From: an uncultured Bacteroidales bacterium
Lineage (GTDB): Bacteria; Bacteroidota; Bacteroidia; Bacteroidales; Paludibacteraceae
Length of the DNA: 33,714 bases
Assembly: GCA_900542355.1 (NCBI GenBank)
Contig: UQNE01000018.1
Span: forward strand, 1-33,714
Direction of reading: 5' to 3'
Positions within the stretch are counted from its first letter, which is position 1. Every line of letters begins with the position of its first letter. Positions 6,733 through 16,457 of this stretch are shown here, piece by piece. Below the pieces are notes generated by a model. That model was not told the DNA's origin. It saw nothing but the letters and a program-made list of their open reading frames with translations, and made no database searches. The position numbers and the translations under genes are program-made.

Positions 6733-8280
6733 TTATTCCCCGTAGTCTTCGCGGTCGAGGGAGCGGTAGGAGATGGCTTCCATGAGGTGGGGCGGCAGGA
6801 TGTTCGGTTCGCCGGCGAGGTCGGCGATGGTGCGAGCCACCTTGCGAATACGGTCGTAGGCGCGGGCGCTGAGTCCGAGTTTGGTCAGTGCGTGCTGCAG
6901 CAGTCGGTCGCCCGCTTCATCGATGACGCAATACCGGTTGAGCATCTTCGAGGTCATCTGCGCATTGCAGTGGATACCCGTGCCTTGGAAACGCGCTTGC
7001 TGTATCTTCCTCGCACGAACCACGCGCTCGCGTATCGCCGCCGAGGGCTCGCCGCCTTCGCGCTTGCGCAGTTCGGAGTAGGGCACGGCTTGGATAGGCA
7101 CTTGGATATCAATGCGGTCGAGCAGGGGGCCTGAGATGCGGTCTTTGTAGCGGTGTACCTGTGCGGGGGTGCAGGTGCAAGCGTGTGTGGTGTCTCCGTA
7201 GTGCCCGCAGGGGCAGGGATTCATCGCCGCCACGAGCATGAACGACGCCGGGTACTCCACCGACATTTTGGTGCGTGCGATGGTAATCTTGCGGTCTTCG
7301 AGCGGCTGGCGCATCACTTCCAGTGCCGTGCGCTTATATTCGGGCAACTCGTCGAGGAAGAGCACGCCGTTGTGCGCGAGACTTATCTCTCCCGGGTGGG
7401 GATTGCTTCCGCCGCCGACCAGCGCCACATCCGTGATGGTATGGTGCGGACTGCGGAATGGGCGGCGCACAATCAGCGATTCGTTGTTACCCAACCGATG
7501 ATCGAGCAGTCCCGCTACAGAGTGAATCTTGGTGGTTTCCAATGCCTCCTCCAAGGTCAATGGCGGTAATATCGAAGGCAGACGCTTGGCCATCATCGAT
7601 TTGCCTGCCCCCGGAGGGCCTACCATCAGCATGTTGTGTCCTCCCGCTGCTGCCACTTCCATCGCACGCCGCACATTCTCTTGCCCGCGTACATCCGCAA
7701 AATCAAGGTCGGTGGAGACGGCTTCCTCGCGGAAAAGCACATCCGTATCCACAAAAGTGGGACTGAATGTCTGTTCGCCGTTCAGAAAGCGCGCTACATC
7801 CAATATCGAGGACATTCCATACACTTCCAATCCGTCCACCACGGCGGCTTCGTTGGCATTGGCTGCCGGTACAATCAGACCTCGAAAACCCTCCTTCCTG
7901 GCGCATAGAGCAATAGGTAATACCCCGCGAATGGGCTGTAACGAACCATCCAAACTCAGTTCGCCCATTAAAATATACTTATCCAGCAGTGCTGACTTTA
8001 CTTTCTCTTCGCCTGCCAATATGCCGATAGCAAGTGGCAAATCGTATGCTGCGCCCTCTTTCTTGATGTCGGCAGGTGCCATATTGATGGTGAATGCGCG
8101 TTTTGGGGCTTCATATCCGTTCACATTCAGTGCTGCTAAGATACGCTCATGCGCTTCCTTTATGGCATTGTCGGGCAACCCGACCAAAGTAAAATCGAAT
8201 CCGGGGACAGCATGCACTTCTATCGTTACCAATACGGCATCAATTCCAACCGGAGCCGCCCCGTAAGTTTTTATCAACAT
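6733..8280 (-). CDS. comM: YifB/ComM family Mg-chelatase-like AAA+ ATPase
   Basis: A 515-residue protein of normal family length. The N-terminal region (about 1-170) is the S5-like/ChlI fold with the conserved LVGLPDNAIKEAHERI. The AAA+ core has Walker A GPPGAGKS (221-228), Walker B VLFLDEL (306-312) and the NPCPCGHYGD cysteine motif near 375, followed by a C-terminal lid with LSARAYDRI. In Vibrio and other competent bacteria ComM is a hexameric helicase that drives branch migration of incoming DNA during natural transformation. Here it follows tamB in the same direction with a 63-nt gap. Family assignment is firm; competence in this host is not shown. Confidence 0.95.
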   Translation of the reverse strand: MLIKTYGAAPVGIDAVLVTIEVHAVPGFDFTLVGLPDNAIKEAHERILAALNVNGYEAPKRAFTINMAPADIKKEGAAYDLPLAIGILAGEEKVKSALLDKYILMGELSLDGSLQPIRGVLPIALCARKEGFRGLIVPAANANEAAVVDGLEVYGMSSILDVARFLNGEQTFSPTFVDTDVLFREEAVSTDLDFADVRGQENVRRAMEVAAAGGHNMLMVGPPGAGKSMMAKRLPSILPPLTLEEALETTKIHSVAGLLDHRLGNNESLIVRRPFRSPHHTITDVALVGGGSNPHPGEISLAHNGVLFLDELPEYKRTALEVMRQPLEDRKITIARTKMSVEYPASFMLVAAMNPCPCGHYGDTTHACTCTPAQVHRYKDRISGPLLDRIDIQVPIQAVPYSELRKREGGEPSAAIRERVVRARKIQQARFQGTGIHCNAQMTSKMLNRYCVIDEAGDRLLQHALTKLGLSARAYDRIRKVARTIADLAGEPNILPPHLMEAISYRSLDREDYGE

Positions 8281-8343
8281 ATCTATCGGTTTGTAATCTT
8301 TACAACATATCTAAATACATCTAATGTGTTATCTATCAGTGTA

Positions 8344-11300
8344 TTATCGTGTTTTTGTTTCTGTTGTGTCTTTTTGTGCTTTTGCCGCTTTCTTTGCTTC
8401 TTTGGCGGCTTGACGTTCTATCTTGTGTTGCTCGCGCTCGGCTTTTTGTTGCTGCAATTCCTCTTTGGTCGGCCAGTTGAAATCGTGTTTCCAAATAAAT
8501 CCGACACCCTGAATAGTGTTGGTCTGTCGCAGAGAGTATTTATCCACCGTATGGGTATAGCCTTTTAGACGCAGTTTGCCGTCTTCGGTCAGCATTACCT
8601 CTACATCTAAATCTCCAAAGAATGGTTGGTTGGCAATATCGTTGTAGCGGTAACCTACATTGCCGTTAATTACCAGACGATCAACGGGTTGCAGTTGAAA
8701 TTGTGCCTCGTATTCTTGGCTGGCGTCTGCACCTTCACCATCGGTACGGATGTTCACACCCATAGTGAATACATTGGTCAGTTTGCTCAGCCAGGAGTTG
8801 ATTTGCCCCGTGATAGTGGACGATAGCAACGAATAGGTATCGTTCAGCCCGGCATATTGCTGCGAGTTGGACATATATTCGGGCGTAAAGAATCTGCCAA
8901 ATACAAGCAGATATACCACTTGGCGCATCAGCATCTCATCGGTGTTGATGATTGATTGTACTTGGCTTTGGATCGATTCGTCCGACTGAGGCAACTCGAT
9001 ACCAAATCGCAGTGTGGGCTGCATCAAGTTGCCGGTCATCGTCAGGCAAGTGTTTACCGGTACACTGGTACGCGTGGTGGCCAACTGACTGATCTCGCTG
9101 CCGAATAGGTCTTTCAGACTGGCAGTTACGCGGTATTTGGCAGTTACATTCAGTTGAGGGGTCATCGGGTTGCCCGACCAGGCTATCGTACCGCCTTCGG
9201 CAATGGTGAATTGGCGGTGGATAACATTGCCTACCGTAAAATCGAGCGAACCTTGCTGGATATTGTAGTTGCCCATCAGACGAATGTCGTTGTTTTGCGA
9301 GTCGTAGGTGAAGCGCAGTGCTCCGTCGCCTCGTGCCTGAATCATGTCTCCGTTGCGCTCACCGAGCATTAGTTGGAATAGCAAGTGCGGGTCGGCTTCT
9401 ACATTCAGAGCCATCTGCACACGCATAGTCGATTCTCTCTTTTGCAATTCCTCGCGCCACAAATCCTCCTCGTCTTCATCTTCCGTCCGTGTCTGTTTGA
9501 AGACGGCGTTATGATCCACAAAGGTGATGAAGTTGTTGTCGCCGGCCGACGAAGCGTAGTCGATCGAGAAACGGAATCGCGATTTGCCCACGGTGCGGGC
9601 ATTGGCGGTGATACGCACATCTTTGGTGTCGCCTTTGATGTGTGCATCGCCATTGGCATAGACACGCCCTTGCAACATCTCTCCGGCTTTATCCGGGAGG
9701 TTAAATGCCAGAGCGTCAAATACTTGCACATCAAAGTTGTACTTGAAGTCGTTGAATATGTTGTGGGTCAATAGACCGTTTAGGTGAAGTCGATGCCCCT
9801 CCTCGTCATACAAATCCAAATCGTTGAATTGTATCGAGGTAGAATCCATAAACACCGAATCATTCAGATAGTACCTGCACCCCGTGTATGGGATGGTCAG
9901 GCCTGCATTGATGGCTTTGGCACGAGTCTCTACCCAAGTATATTTTTGGTCGCCTTTGTGCTCGCCAAATACATGCACTACACCGCTTCCGTACCCCGAA
10001 ATATCGCTGATAATACCTTGTGTCCAATGGTTGATGAAGTCCAAAGGTATCGAATCGGGGTAAATCATTAGTCCCCACTTGCCTTTGTTGGTCTCCACAT
10101 TGCCGTCCACATGAGCCAACAGTCGCGAGTCCTTTACCACATCGCCGTTGATTACAATATCTTTGGTCTCCTTATCCAAAGCCACTGTGGCTACGGCATC
10201 GCCTACAAAAGTATCGTTGAGCAGCGCAGAATCAAGGCGCACATCGGCTTCAAAAACAGGTTTCGAGAATAGGCTGTAGAGCGTTGCCCAACCGGTCAGA
10301 CTACCGCCTAACTTCAGTGTTTTTTCGGGCAGTACAAAGGGTAAGACATATCCGGCATCGATGTTGCCCAACTCTATCCGAAGCGAGTCGGTTGCGCGTG
10401 CTGATGCCATACCGGTGGCACGAATATATTGGTGAGAAGACTGTATATTTAGGTTCTGAATACCCAAAGTAGTGTCTGCCACACAATAGGCAATTCGGCT
10501 ATCGGTGATAGTGTAAGTAGAGTCTCTCAGTTGGAATACAGATGGGCGTATATGTATATCAATCAGCGGTTTACCTGCATATTGCACAAACTGTGTGAGC
10601 ATAGATATGTCGCCGCCGTAGATATGTTCTGCCGAGTCTGTTTGGTGGAAAGTCAGTCGGGTCATGAGTGAGTCGCCTGCTGCTTTGGCGTGGAGTACGA
10701 CACCCATATTCATTGCTTCGGCGGATACCGACAGGTTGGCGGTGTTGCCTATGTTGTCTATCGATAGGGTAATATCTTGTATGCTGGTGCTGCCGGTGCG
10801 TACACGCGGAGCATAAGCCATCAGTCCGAAGATGTTTTTGTCCTCGTGTAAGAAACCCTTTACCACCGGCTGGTCTCCTAATCGAGCCGGTAATTGCAGC
10901 ACGCGTTGCAGTGCACGCAGTTTATGTCCGTACACATAAAAGTCGATTCTCGCGTTGGAAGAGTGCGTTTGCTTGATACGATGTTGCTCTTTGGCTGTGA
11001 AAGCATTGGGCAGATATTGTACGGCTTGGCGCAACAGAATATCCGGCAATTCTTTGTATCGGAAATGTCCGTTCACACCCGCTGTCAGATAATCACCGGT
11101 CAGGTGGAGTTGTTTATTCTGTTTGTCGTCGGCTTGTACAATCAGTTTCAGTTGGTTCATCAAGATAGAGTCGCTACCGTTGCGCAGGCGTAGCGAATCT
11201 ACGACAAGATAACCGCTCATCTCGTCTAAGTTGCTACCATTCAGATTGATAGCCATAGCAAAACCTGTTTCTATCTCAGCCAATTTGGGCGAGAGTTGAA

Positions 11301-12906
11301 GCACGCCTGGGCGGAAGCGTACCAATCGGAGATCGCAGTTGATGTCGGGTTGTTTGTTTGCCAAATTAACCAAACCGGCGAAATAAGCCTCTAAGTTCTC
11401 GTCTTTGATGCTGAAAGTTCCATCGTAGCGTTGCGGGCGGAATTTGCCTTTGGCACGCAGTTCTTTGTAGGTGTAATTTTTATATGAGATATTGCGTATA
11501 TGCGCATCTATGCTTCCGAACGCATTACCTTTGACTACATTTCCTTTAGAACTGACATCTATCGAGATCGGACCTAAGTCGTTGTTTCCCAATATCTTAC
11601 CTAATTGAAAACGCTTGGTGGCAACTCGTGCATTGTAGTCTAAGTGTTCAAATAGTGTGTCCGATTGCAGTTTCCCGTCGGTAGTGATGACACCTAATGC
11701 TGTGCGGAAAGCACCATGCAAAGCCATATCATGCAGGCGTCCTTCGATTTGTCCGCGATAGTGGATGTCGCCCAAACGGTGTATCTCTTTGGCTAAATGA
11801 ACAGGCTGATTTTTTAAATCGCTCAAAAAGTCTTGCAGTAGATGAGCATTCGCAAACAGGTCTTGACAACTGATTTTCAGGTACGGATCAGTGATGTCGG
11901 GTAGTCCCAATGCGGTGAAACTGCCGAAGAATAGCCGTTGATTGTTGTAGTATAATGATAGGTTTTGTGCTTGAATGCTATCCACAGTCCCCGCAACATC
12001 GCCGGTTAAGCGTATTTTCTTATCGATGTTGCGAAGTGCAGGGACTACCAATGCCAAATCGTTCGGGCAAATCTCTGCTTTGGTGATGTGCAGTTGAATG
12101 CTATTGCCTTCGCTTAGTAGTCTGCCGACTTGGGTAGTATGGTCTATGCTACAATGTCCATTATGCTCATTTTCAGATACTTGTGGATTATTGTTGATTT
12201 CATACTGTACACCGCTCGCGTCGATTTCTGATTGGGGCAACCGCACATAGAGGCGGGGCATTGCTACAATCGTATCGTTGTACACCAAGTGTGCTTGCAG
12301 ATCCTCCACTTCCAGTTTGTCCGTAGCGTTGTGTACCCTCATCGATAGGCTACGCACCTCTGCATCCAACGAATCGAGCGTAAAATGGTGCAGATCCATC
12401 TCTGTATGGTCTAAGTAACCATAGTAATCATCATAGCGGGCGCGGATTTGTTCTATTCGTATGTCGCGCACCGATAGAAATGAACGGAATGGATTGCGGG
12501 GGCGATCGCTTTGGAAGGCATCTGCTAAAAATTGGTAGTTGTAGCGTTCGTCGGGCAAACGATATACATTAGCGACACCGCCGCGCACATCTACATGCGA
12601 GAAACGAATCTCATTGTTCAGTAGTGGAAGTGGGCGAAAATGGGCATACACTTCGTCTAAATAGAGTAGGGTATCGCCCTGCTGATCAGCCACATAGATG
12701 TTACGGATGCGTATGCGTGCAGGAAAACGATATTCTACGCTTCCGATATGGGCATCAGTGCCGAGACCGCGACTCAGTTCATTGGTTACAAGCCTAATTG
12801 CCGCTGTTTCTACTTTATCGCTCGTAAGTGCAAATACCAACACCATCCCCACCAGCAATAGGCTGACGAGCAACACCCCTAATATATAGAAAAAGCGTTT
12901 CATCAA
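8344..12906 (-). CDS. tamB: Translocation/assembly module protein TamB
   Basis: A 1520-residue protein. One N-terminal membrane anchor (about residues 5-30, YILGVLLVSLLLVGMVLVFAL) is followed by a very long beta-rich body of repeating strands and a C-terminal TamB (DUF490) domain from about residue 1050. TamB-like AsmA proteins span the periplasm and help outer-membrane protein assembly or phospholipid transport. After the DUF490 region there is a charged, alanine- and lysine-rich tail of about 40 residues (KEELQQQKAEREQ, AAKEAKKAAKAQK) that looks like a coiled coil or disordered extension. Transcription starts at a clear promoter near 12997. The upstream neighbour fprA is separated by a terminator, so tamB and probably comM form their own unit. 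Confidence 0.93.
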   Translation of the reverse strand: MMKRFFYILGVLLVSLLLVGMVLVFALTSDKVETAAIRLVTNELSRGLGTDAHIGSVEYRFPARIRIRNIYVADQQGDTLLYLDEVYAHFRPLPLLNNEIRFSHVDVRGGVANVYRLPDERYNYQFLADAFQSDRPRNPFRSFLSVRDIRIEQIRARYDDYYGYLDHTEMDLHHFTLDSLDAEVRSLSMRVHNATDKLEVEDLQAHLVYNDTIVAMPRLYVRLPQSEIDASGVQYEINNNPQVSENEHNGHCSIDHTTQVGRLLSEGNSIQLHITKAEICPNDLALVVPALRNIDKKIRLTGDVAGTVDSIQAQNLSLYYNNQRLFFGSFTALGLPDITDPYLKISCQDLFANAHLLQDFLSDLKNQPVHLAKEIHRLGDIHYRGQIEGRLHDMALHGAFRTALGVITTDGKLQSDTLFEHLDYNARVATKRFQLGKILGNNDLGPISIDVSSKGNVVKGNAFGSIDAHIRNISYKNYTYKELRAKGKFRPQRYDGTFSIKDENLEAYFAGLVNLANKQPDINCDLRLVRFRPGVLQLSPKLAEIETGFAMAINLNGSNLDEMSGYLVVDSLRLRNGSDSILMNQLKLIVQADDKQNKQLHLTGDYLTAGVNGHFRYKELPDILLRQAVQYLPNAFTAKEQHRIKQTHSSNARIDFYVYGHKLRALQRVLQLPARLGDQPVVKGFLHEDKNIFGLMAYAPRVRTGSTSIQDITLSIDNIGNTANLSVSAEAMNMGVVLHAKAAGDSLMTRLTFHQTDSAEHIYGGDISMLTQFVQYAGKPLIDIHIRPSVFQLRDSTYTITDSRIAYCVADTTLGIQNLNIQSSHQYIRATGMASARATDSLRIELGNIDAGYVLPFVLPEKTLKLGGSLTGWATLYSLFSKPVFEADVRLDSALLNDTFVGDAVATVALDKETKDIVINGDVVKDSRLLAHVDGNVETNKGKWGLMIYPDSIPLDFINHWTQGIISDISGYGSGVVHVFGEHKGDQKYTWVETRAKAINAGLTIPYTGCRYYLNDSVFMDSTSIQFNDLDLYDEEGHRLHLNGLLTHNIFNDFKYNFDVQVFDALAFNLPDKAGEMLQGRVYANGDAHIKGDTKDVRITANARTVGKSRFRFSIDYASSAGDNNFITFVDHNAVFKQTRTEDEDEEDLWREELQKRESTMRVQMALNVEADPHLLFQLMLGERNGDMIQARGDGALRFTYDSQNNDIRLMGNYNIQQGSLDFTVGNVIHRQFTIAEGGTIAWSGNPMTPQLNVTAKYRVTASLKDLFGSEISQLATTRTSVPVNTCLTMTGNLMQPTLRFGIELPQSDESIQSQVQSIINTDEMLMRQVVYLLVFGRFFTPEYMSNSQQYAGLNDTYSLLSSTITGQINSWLSKLTNVFTMGVNIRTDGEGADASQEYEAQFQLQPVDRLVINGNVGYRYNDIANQPFFGDLDVEVMLTEDGKLRLKGYTHTVDKYSLRQTNTIQGVGFIWKHDFNWPTKEELQQQKAEREQHKIERQAAKEAKKAAKAQKDTTETKTR

Positions 12907-12996
12907 GTCGGTGTCATCTCCTTCTCATTATCTTTCTCCTTCTTATCTCTGCTTCAATAGGTTGTTTTGAGCGATAAGAACTTATATACACCCGCG

Positions 12997-13027
12997 CAAA
13001 GTTACTACTTTTTTTTCGTTTGCACAA
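12997..13027 (-). promoter_or_regulatory. Promoter of tamB
   Basis: On the minus strand TTG (13025-13027) and TAACTTTG (12997-13004) are separated by 20 nt, matching the Bacteroidota -33/-7 pattern. They lie about 90 nt upstream of the tamB ATG, and the fprA terminator is immediately upstream. Confidence 0.75.
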
Positions 13028-13047
13028 GTTTATATCTGTTTATATGC

Positions 13048-13087
13048 AAAAATCGCCCCAAAAGCATTCTCTTTTGGAGCGATTTTT
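13048..13087 (-). terminator. Terminator after fprA
   Basis: A 17-bp-arm hairpin with a single mismatch: left arm 13048-13064, right arm 13071-13087, loop of 6 nt. The arms end in five A/T pairs, so a T-run follows the stem on both strands. It lies between the fprA stop (13135) and the tamB promoter. Confidence 0.85.
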
Positions 13088-13134
13088 AATTTTGATGGCG
13101 AATATAAGCCTTTTCCGATGAGCCTATACGCTTC

Positions 13135-14292
13135 TTAATGTTGTTGGAGTAGTGCGTCTGCTAAGGTCTCCAACGCAGGAATATCCGTTGGTTTCAGGGT
13201 GCTACGGATAGAAACAACAGGCTCTACAATGGTGATGTCTTTCATCTGTTCGAGCATTCCGCGCATTACTCGTGCGGCTTGTGGTGCCCAACTGCCGTTT
13301 TCTACCAACCCCACGCAACGATTTTGATAGGTTTTTAGTTGCAACTTATGCAAGAAATTGTGCATTGGCGGGAAGATATCTGCATCATAAGTAGCACAAC
13401 ATAGTGCCATTTTGCTCATTTTGAAAGCATCTTCTACCGCTTCTGCCATATCATCACGACTAAGATCGGTTATTGCTACTTTCTTTGCGCCTTTCTCTTT
13501 CAGTATCTCAGCCAATCGCAAGGCTGCCTCGCGCGTATTGCCATGGATAGAGGCGTATGCCACCAAAACACCATCGGTTTCAGGCTGATAACTGCTCCAA
13601 ATGGTGTATAAACGAATGGCTTCCTGCATTTTTTCTCCTTCCAGTATCGGGCCGTGCAACGGGGCAATAGTTTCAATATCGAGCGAGGCGGCCGCTTTGA
13701 GCACATTGGCTACCGGTTTACCATATTTACCGCATATATTGAAGTAGTAGCGCCGTGCTTCGCATGCCCAATCATCGGGATCTGCATCGTACACTCCAAA
13801 CTTACCAAAACCGTCAGCGGAGAATAGCACCTTTGCTTCCGGTACATAAGTCATCAGAACCTCCGGCCAATGCACCATCGGTGTGGCAATAAACGAGAGC
13901 GATAATCCGCCTAAATCGAGTGAATCTCCTCCCTTTACTTCCTTTGTTTGTGTAGCGCAGATGCCGAATTGCGGCAACATCTGCAAGGCTATTTTTGAAC
14001 CGACAACAGTGGTTTCCGAATACTTGGTGAGAAAGGCCTTGATAGAGCCGCTATGGTCGGGCTCTAAATGCTGAACTATCAGATATTCAGGCTGTTTACC
14101 ATTGAGTGCATGGGTCAGTTTATCCATCCACTCTTCGGTTTTGCGCGGATCTACGGTGTCCATAATGGCGATGTGCTCACCACACAGCAGATAACTATTG
14201 TAGCACATACCCGCGGGCAGTGCGTATTGACTTTCAAACAAGTCCAAATCGGGATCATCGCACCCGATGTATTTGATGATATCTGTATTCAT
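13135..14292 (-). CDS. fprA: Flavodiiron protein (FprA family)
   Basis: A 385-residue protein with a metallo-beta-lactamase-like domain followed by a flavodoxin domain. All diiron ligands of the family are visible: His75, Glu77 and Asp79 in QHLEPDH, His141 in MVHWPE, Asp160 in SADGFG, and His223 in PLHGP. The flavodoxin part starts near 247 with the FMN-binding loop ASIHGNT. These enzymes reduce O2 to water and/or NO to N2O and protect anaerobes from oxygen or nitrosative stress. There is no C-terminal rubredoxin domain, so electrons must come from a separate partner. It starts 9 nt after manA, so the two are probably co-transcribed; a strong terminator follows. Confidence 0.95.
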   Translation of the reverse strand: MNTDIIKYIGCDDPDLDLFESQYALPAGMCYNSYLLCGEHIAIMDTVDPRKTEEWMDKLTHALNGKQPEYLIVQHLEPDHSGSIKAFLTKYSETTVVGSKIALQMLPQFGICATQTKEVKGGDSLDLGGLSLSFIATPMVHWPEVLMTYVPEAKVLFSADGFGKFGVYDADPDDWACEARRYYFNICGKYGKPVANVLKAAASLDIETIAPLHGPILEGEKMQEAIRLYTIWSSYQPETDGVLVAYASIHGNTREAALRLAEILKEKGAKKVAITDLSRDDMAEAVEDAFKMSKMALCCATYDADIFPPMHNFLHKLQLKTYQNRCVGLVENGSWAPQAARVMRGMLEQMKDITIVEPVVSIRSTLKPTDIPALETLADALLQQH

Positions 14293-14301
14293 AATTCTTG
14301 A

Positions 14302-15315
14302 TTAGTCCAATAAATCGGTATCCATGTATATTTCCAGTAAACGGCATTCTTTGTTGATAGGCGTTAAGATAATATCATTTAAGCATGCCGGCAGCAGAAC
14401 TGCTTCGCCTTTGTGAAATTCTATTTCGGATTCTTTTGTGTCCGCCTCCGGTGCAACCAACCGCATACTGCCTTCTACGCACATATACAATACAAACGAA
14501 TCCAATGGCGCATAGTCGCGTTGGATGGGTCGGTCAAAACGGATGATGTTGGTCGTGAAATAGGGGGTATGTGCAATGTTCTCTACGCCGTTCTCGGGGC
14601 AATCGGAATGTATTACGCCTGCTTCTTTTTCAGCATCAAGTTTGACTACCTCCAAGGCTTGTTGTAGTTTGAGCGGTCGTTTTTTACCATCGTTTCCTAC
14701 GCGATTATAATCGTAAAGACGGTAGGTAATATCGCTGTTCTCCTGTATCTCTGCTACGATAGTGCCGCGTTTCATAGCATGTACTATCCCCGCAGGAAGC
14801 ATAACGACATCACCACTATGTACCTGATACTCAAGTAGATAGTCGCTTAAGTCGCCCCTCTTGATGGCCTCGTTGATGAGTGGTGCGCTCATCGGCTGTT
14901 TCCAACCGCGGATGATAGAGGCGTGTGGCTCTGAATCCATCACATACCACATCTCTGTCTTTCCGAGTGAGTCCTCGTTTTCAAACGCATAATCGTCGTC
15001 GGGGTGCACCTGAATGCTTAGGTCGTCATCGGCATCGATAAACTTCACCAGCACAGGAAAGGTGTTACCAAACACTTCATATACTTTGTCGCCCACCAAC
15101 TCGCTCATATACACCTCTAGCAGGTCTTGCAATTCATTGCCTGCCAAATGACCGTTTTCTACTTCGGTAGGAAACTTCTCTTGGGCAGAAATAAGCCAAC
15201 TCTCTCCGACATTGTCGAAAGAGTCCGATTGCGGACTATACCAACTCTTGATATGATGTCCACCCCATATTTTATGGAATAGACGAGGGGTAAATTTAAG
15301 AGGATAGAGCGACAT
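14302..15315 (-). CDS. manA: Class I mannose-6-phosphate isomerase
   Basis: A 337-residue zinc-dependent cupin enzyme interconverting mannose-6-P and fructose-6-P. The ATG at 15315 (MSLYPLKFTP) is chosen because the 20 codons upstream fall in a terminator-like hairpin and look non-coding. Zinc-site residues are visible: Gln102 and His104 in IQVHPDD, Glu121 in KTEMWYV, and a His in GIVHAMKRG near 178. The protein is of the short class I type (like the Bacillus enzyme, slightly over 300 residues). It feeds GDP-mannose or glycolysis. It lies after galE and a nucleotidyltransferase, which fits a sugar-nucleotide supply role. Confidence 0.93.
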   Translation of the reverse strand: MSLYPLKFTPRLFHKIWGGHHIKSWYSPQSDSFDNVGESWLISAQEKFPTEVENGHLAGNELQDLLEVYMSELVGDKVYEVFGNTFPVLVKFIDADDDLSIQVHPDDDYAFENEDSLGKTEMWYVMDSEPHASIIRGWKQPMSAPLINEAIKRGDLSDYLLEYQVHSGDVVMLPAGIVHAMKRGTIVAEIQENSDITYRLYDYNRVGNDGKKRPLKLQQALEVVKLDAEKEAGVIHSDCPENGVENIAHTPYFTTNIIRFDRPIQRDYAPLDSFVLYMCVEGSMRLVAPEADTKESEIEFHKGEAVLLPACLNDIILTPINKECRLLEIYMDTDLLD

Positions 15316-15333
15316 AATGTATTTTTTGTGGCT

Positions 15334-15376
15334 AAAAATGCGACGATATTGCCTATAAAGACAATATAGTCGCATT
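15334..15376 (-). terminator. Terminator or attenuator hairpin between galE and manA
   Basis: Arms 15337-15351 and 15362-15376 (15 bp, one mismatch, 10-nt loop), followed on the minus strand by TTTTT. It ends about 19 nt upstream of the manA ATG, leaving little space for a separate manA promoter. It may act as a partial terminator controlling read-through into manA and fprA. Confidence 0.7.
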
Positions 15377-15390
15377 CTTAAATGGTTGAT

Positions 15391-16422
15391 TTATTGTATA
15401 TTACGAAGATGCTTCTCCCAGTTCCATGCGGATAAGAGTACATCCTTTATCGGCGTTTCTGCTTTCCAACCGAGTACCAGATTGGCCTTTGCGGGGTTGG
15501 CCCAAACTTTCTCTATATCTCCTTCGCGGCGTCCTACAATTTCATAAGGAACCTTCACGCCCGTTGCGTCCATAAATGCATTTACAATCTCCAATACACT
15601 CAGTCCGCGTCCGGTTCCGAGGTTGAATGTCTCCACTTGCTCTGTGGCTGCACCGGCGAGCATACGCTCTACGGCTTTTACATGTGCTTTTGCCAAATCG
15701 ACCACATAGATATAGTCGCGGATACACGATCCGTCTGGAGTATCGTAGTCGTCGCCAAATACTTTCAGTTCTTGGCGCAGACCTGCGGCTGTTTGCGTTA
15801 CAAAGGGGAGCAGATTGTTCGGGACACCATTAGGCAATTCGCCAATCAGTGCCGACGGGTGGGCACCTATAGGATTGAAATAGCGGAGAATAATCGCATG
15901 TAGTTCACTATTAGCATGCGCTTCATCGTGTATGATATCCTCGTTGATTTGTTTCGTATTGCCATAAGGCGAAAGAGCCTTCTGAATCGGAGCCGACTCA
16001 TCTACCGGCAGGTGTGCCTTGTCCGGCTGACCATACACCGTACACGATGACGAGAATACAATGTTTTGTACTTGGTGCCGTTTCATTACCTCCAACAATG
16101 TGATGAGCGAACCGATGTTATTGCGATAGTAGAGTAGGGGTTTTTGTACCGATTCTCCTACTGCCTTGCTCGCTGCAAAGTGGATCACACCTACAATATC
16201 GGGGTATTGACGAAACACATTGTCGAGGTTGACAAAGTCGTTGCAATCGATGTTGGCAAACTCCGGACGACGCCCCACGATAGCGGTTATGCCGTCCAGT
16301 ACATCCACATTCGAGTTGCTCAGGTTATCAACAATGGTTACATCGTAGCCCTGTTGCATCAACGCTACAACGGTGTGCGAACCGATATAACCCGCACCGC
16401 CCGTTACTAAAATTCGTGCCAT
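15391..16422 (-). CDS. galE: UDP-glucose 4-epimerase
   Basis: A 343-residue extended short-chain dehydrogenase/reductase of standard GalE length. The NAD-binding motif TGGAGYIGSH is at residues 7-16, the catalytic Ser region SSSCTVYG at 124-131, and the YxxxK pair is Tyr153 and Lys157 in SPYGNTK. It interconverts UDP-glucose and UDP-galactose in the Leloir pathway and supplies UDP-Gal for surface polysaccharides. It lies 35 nt after the nucleotidyltransferase gene in the same direction and is probably in one unit with it. A hairpin follows its stop. Confidence 0.95.
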   Translation of the reverse strand: MARILVTGGAGYIGSHTVVALMQQGYDVTIVDNLSNSNVDVLDGITAIVGRRPEFANIDCNDFVNLDNVFRQYPDIVGVIHFAASKAVGESVQKPLLYYRNNIGSLITLLEVMKRHQVQNIVFSSSCTVYGQPDKAHLPVDESAPIQKALSPYGNTKQINEDIIHDEAHANSELHAIILRYFNPIGAHPSALIGELPNGVPNNLLPFVTQTAAGLRQELKVFGDDYDTPDGSCIRDYIYVVDLAKAHVKAVERMLAGAATEQVETFNLGTGRGLSVLEIVNAFMDATGVKVPYEIVGRREGDIEKVWANPAKANLVLGWKAETPIKDVLLSAWNWEKHLRNIQ

Positions 16423-16457
16423 AATATATTCATAATGAGAATGTTATGCCCTATCTG

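Noticed and set aside
7529..8266. 245-codon plus-strand open frame
   Set aside because: Entirely antisense to comM, whose motifs are intact; serine/proline-rich translation typical of a shadow.
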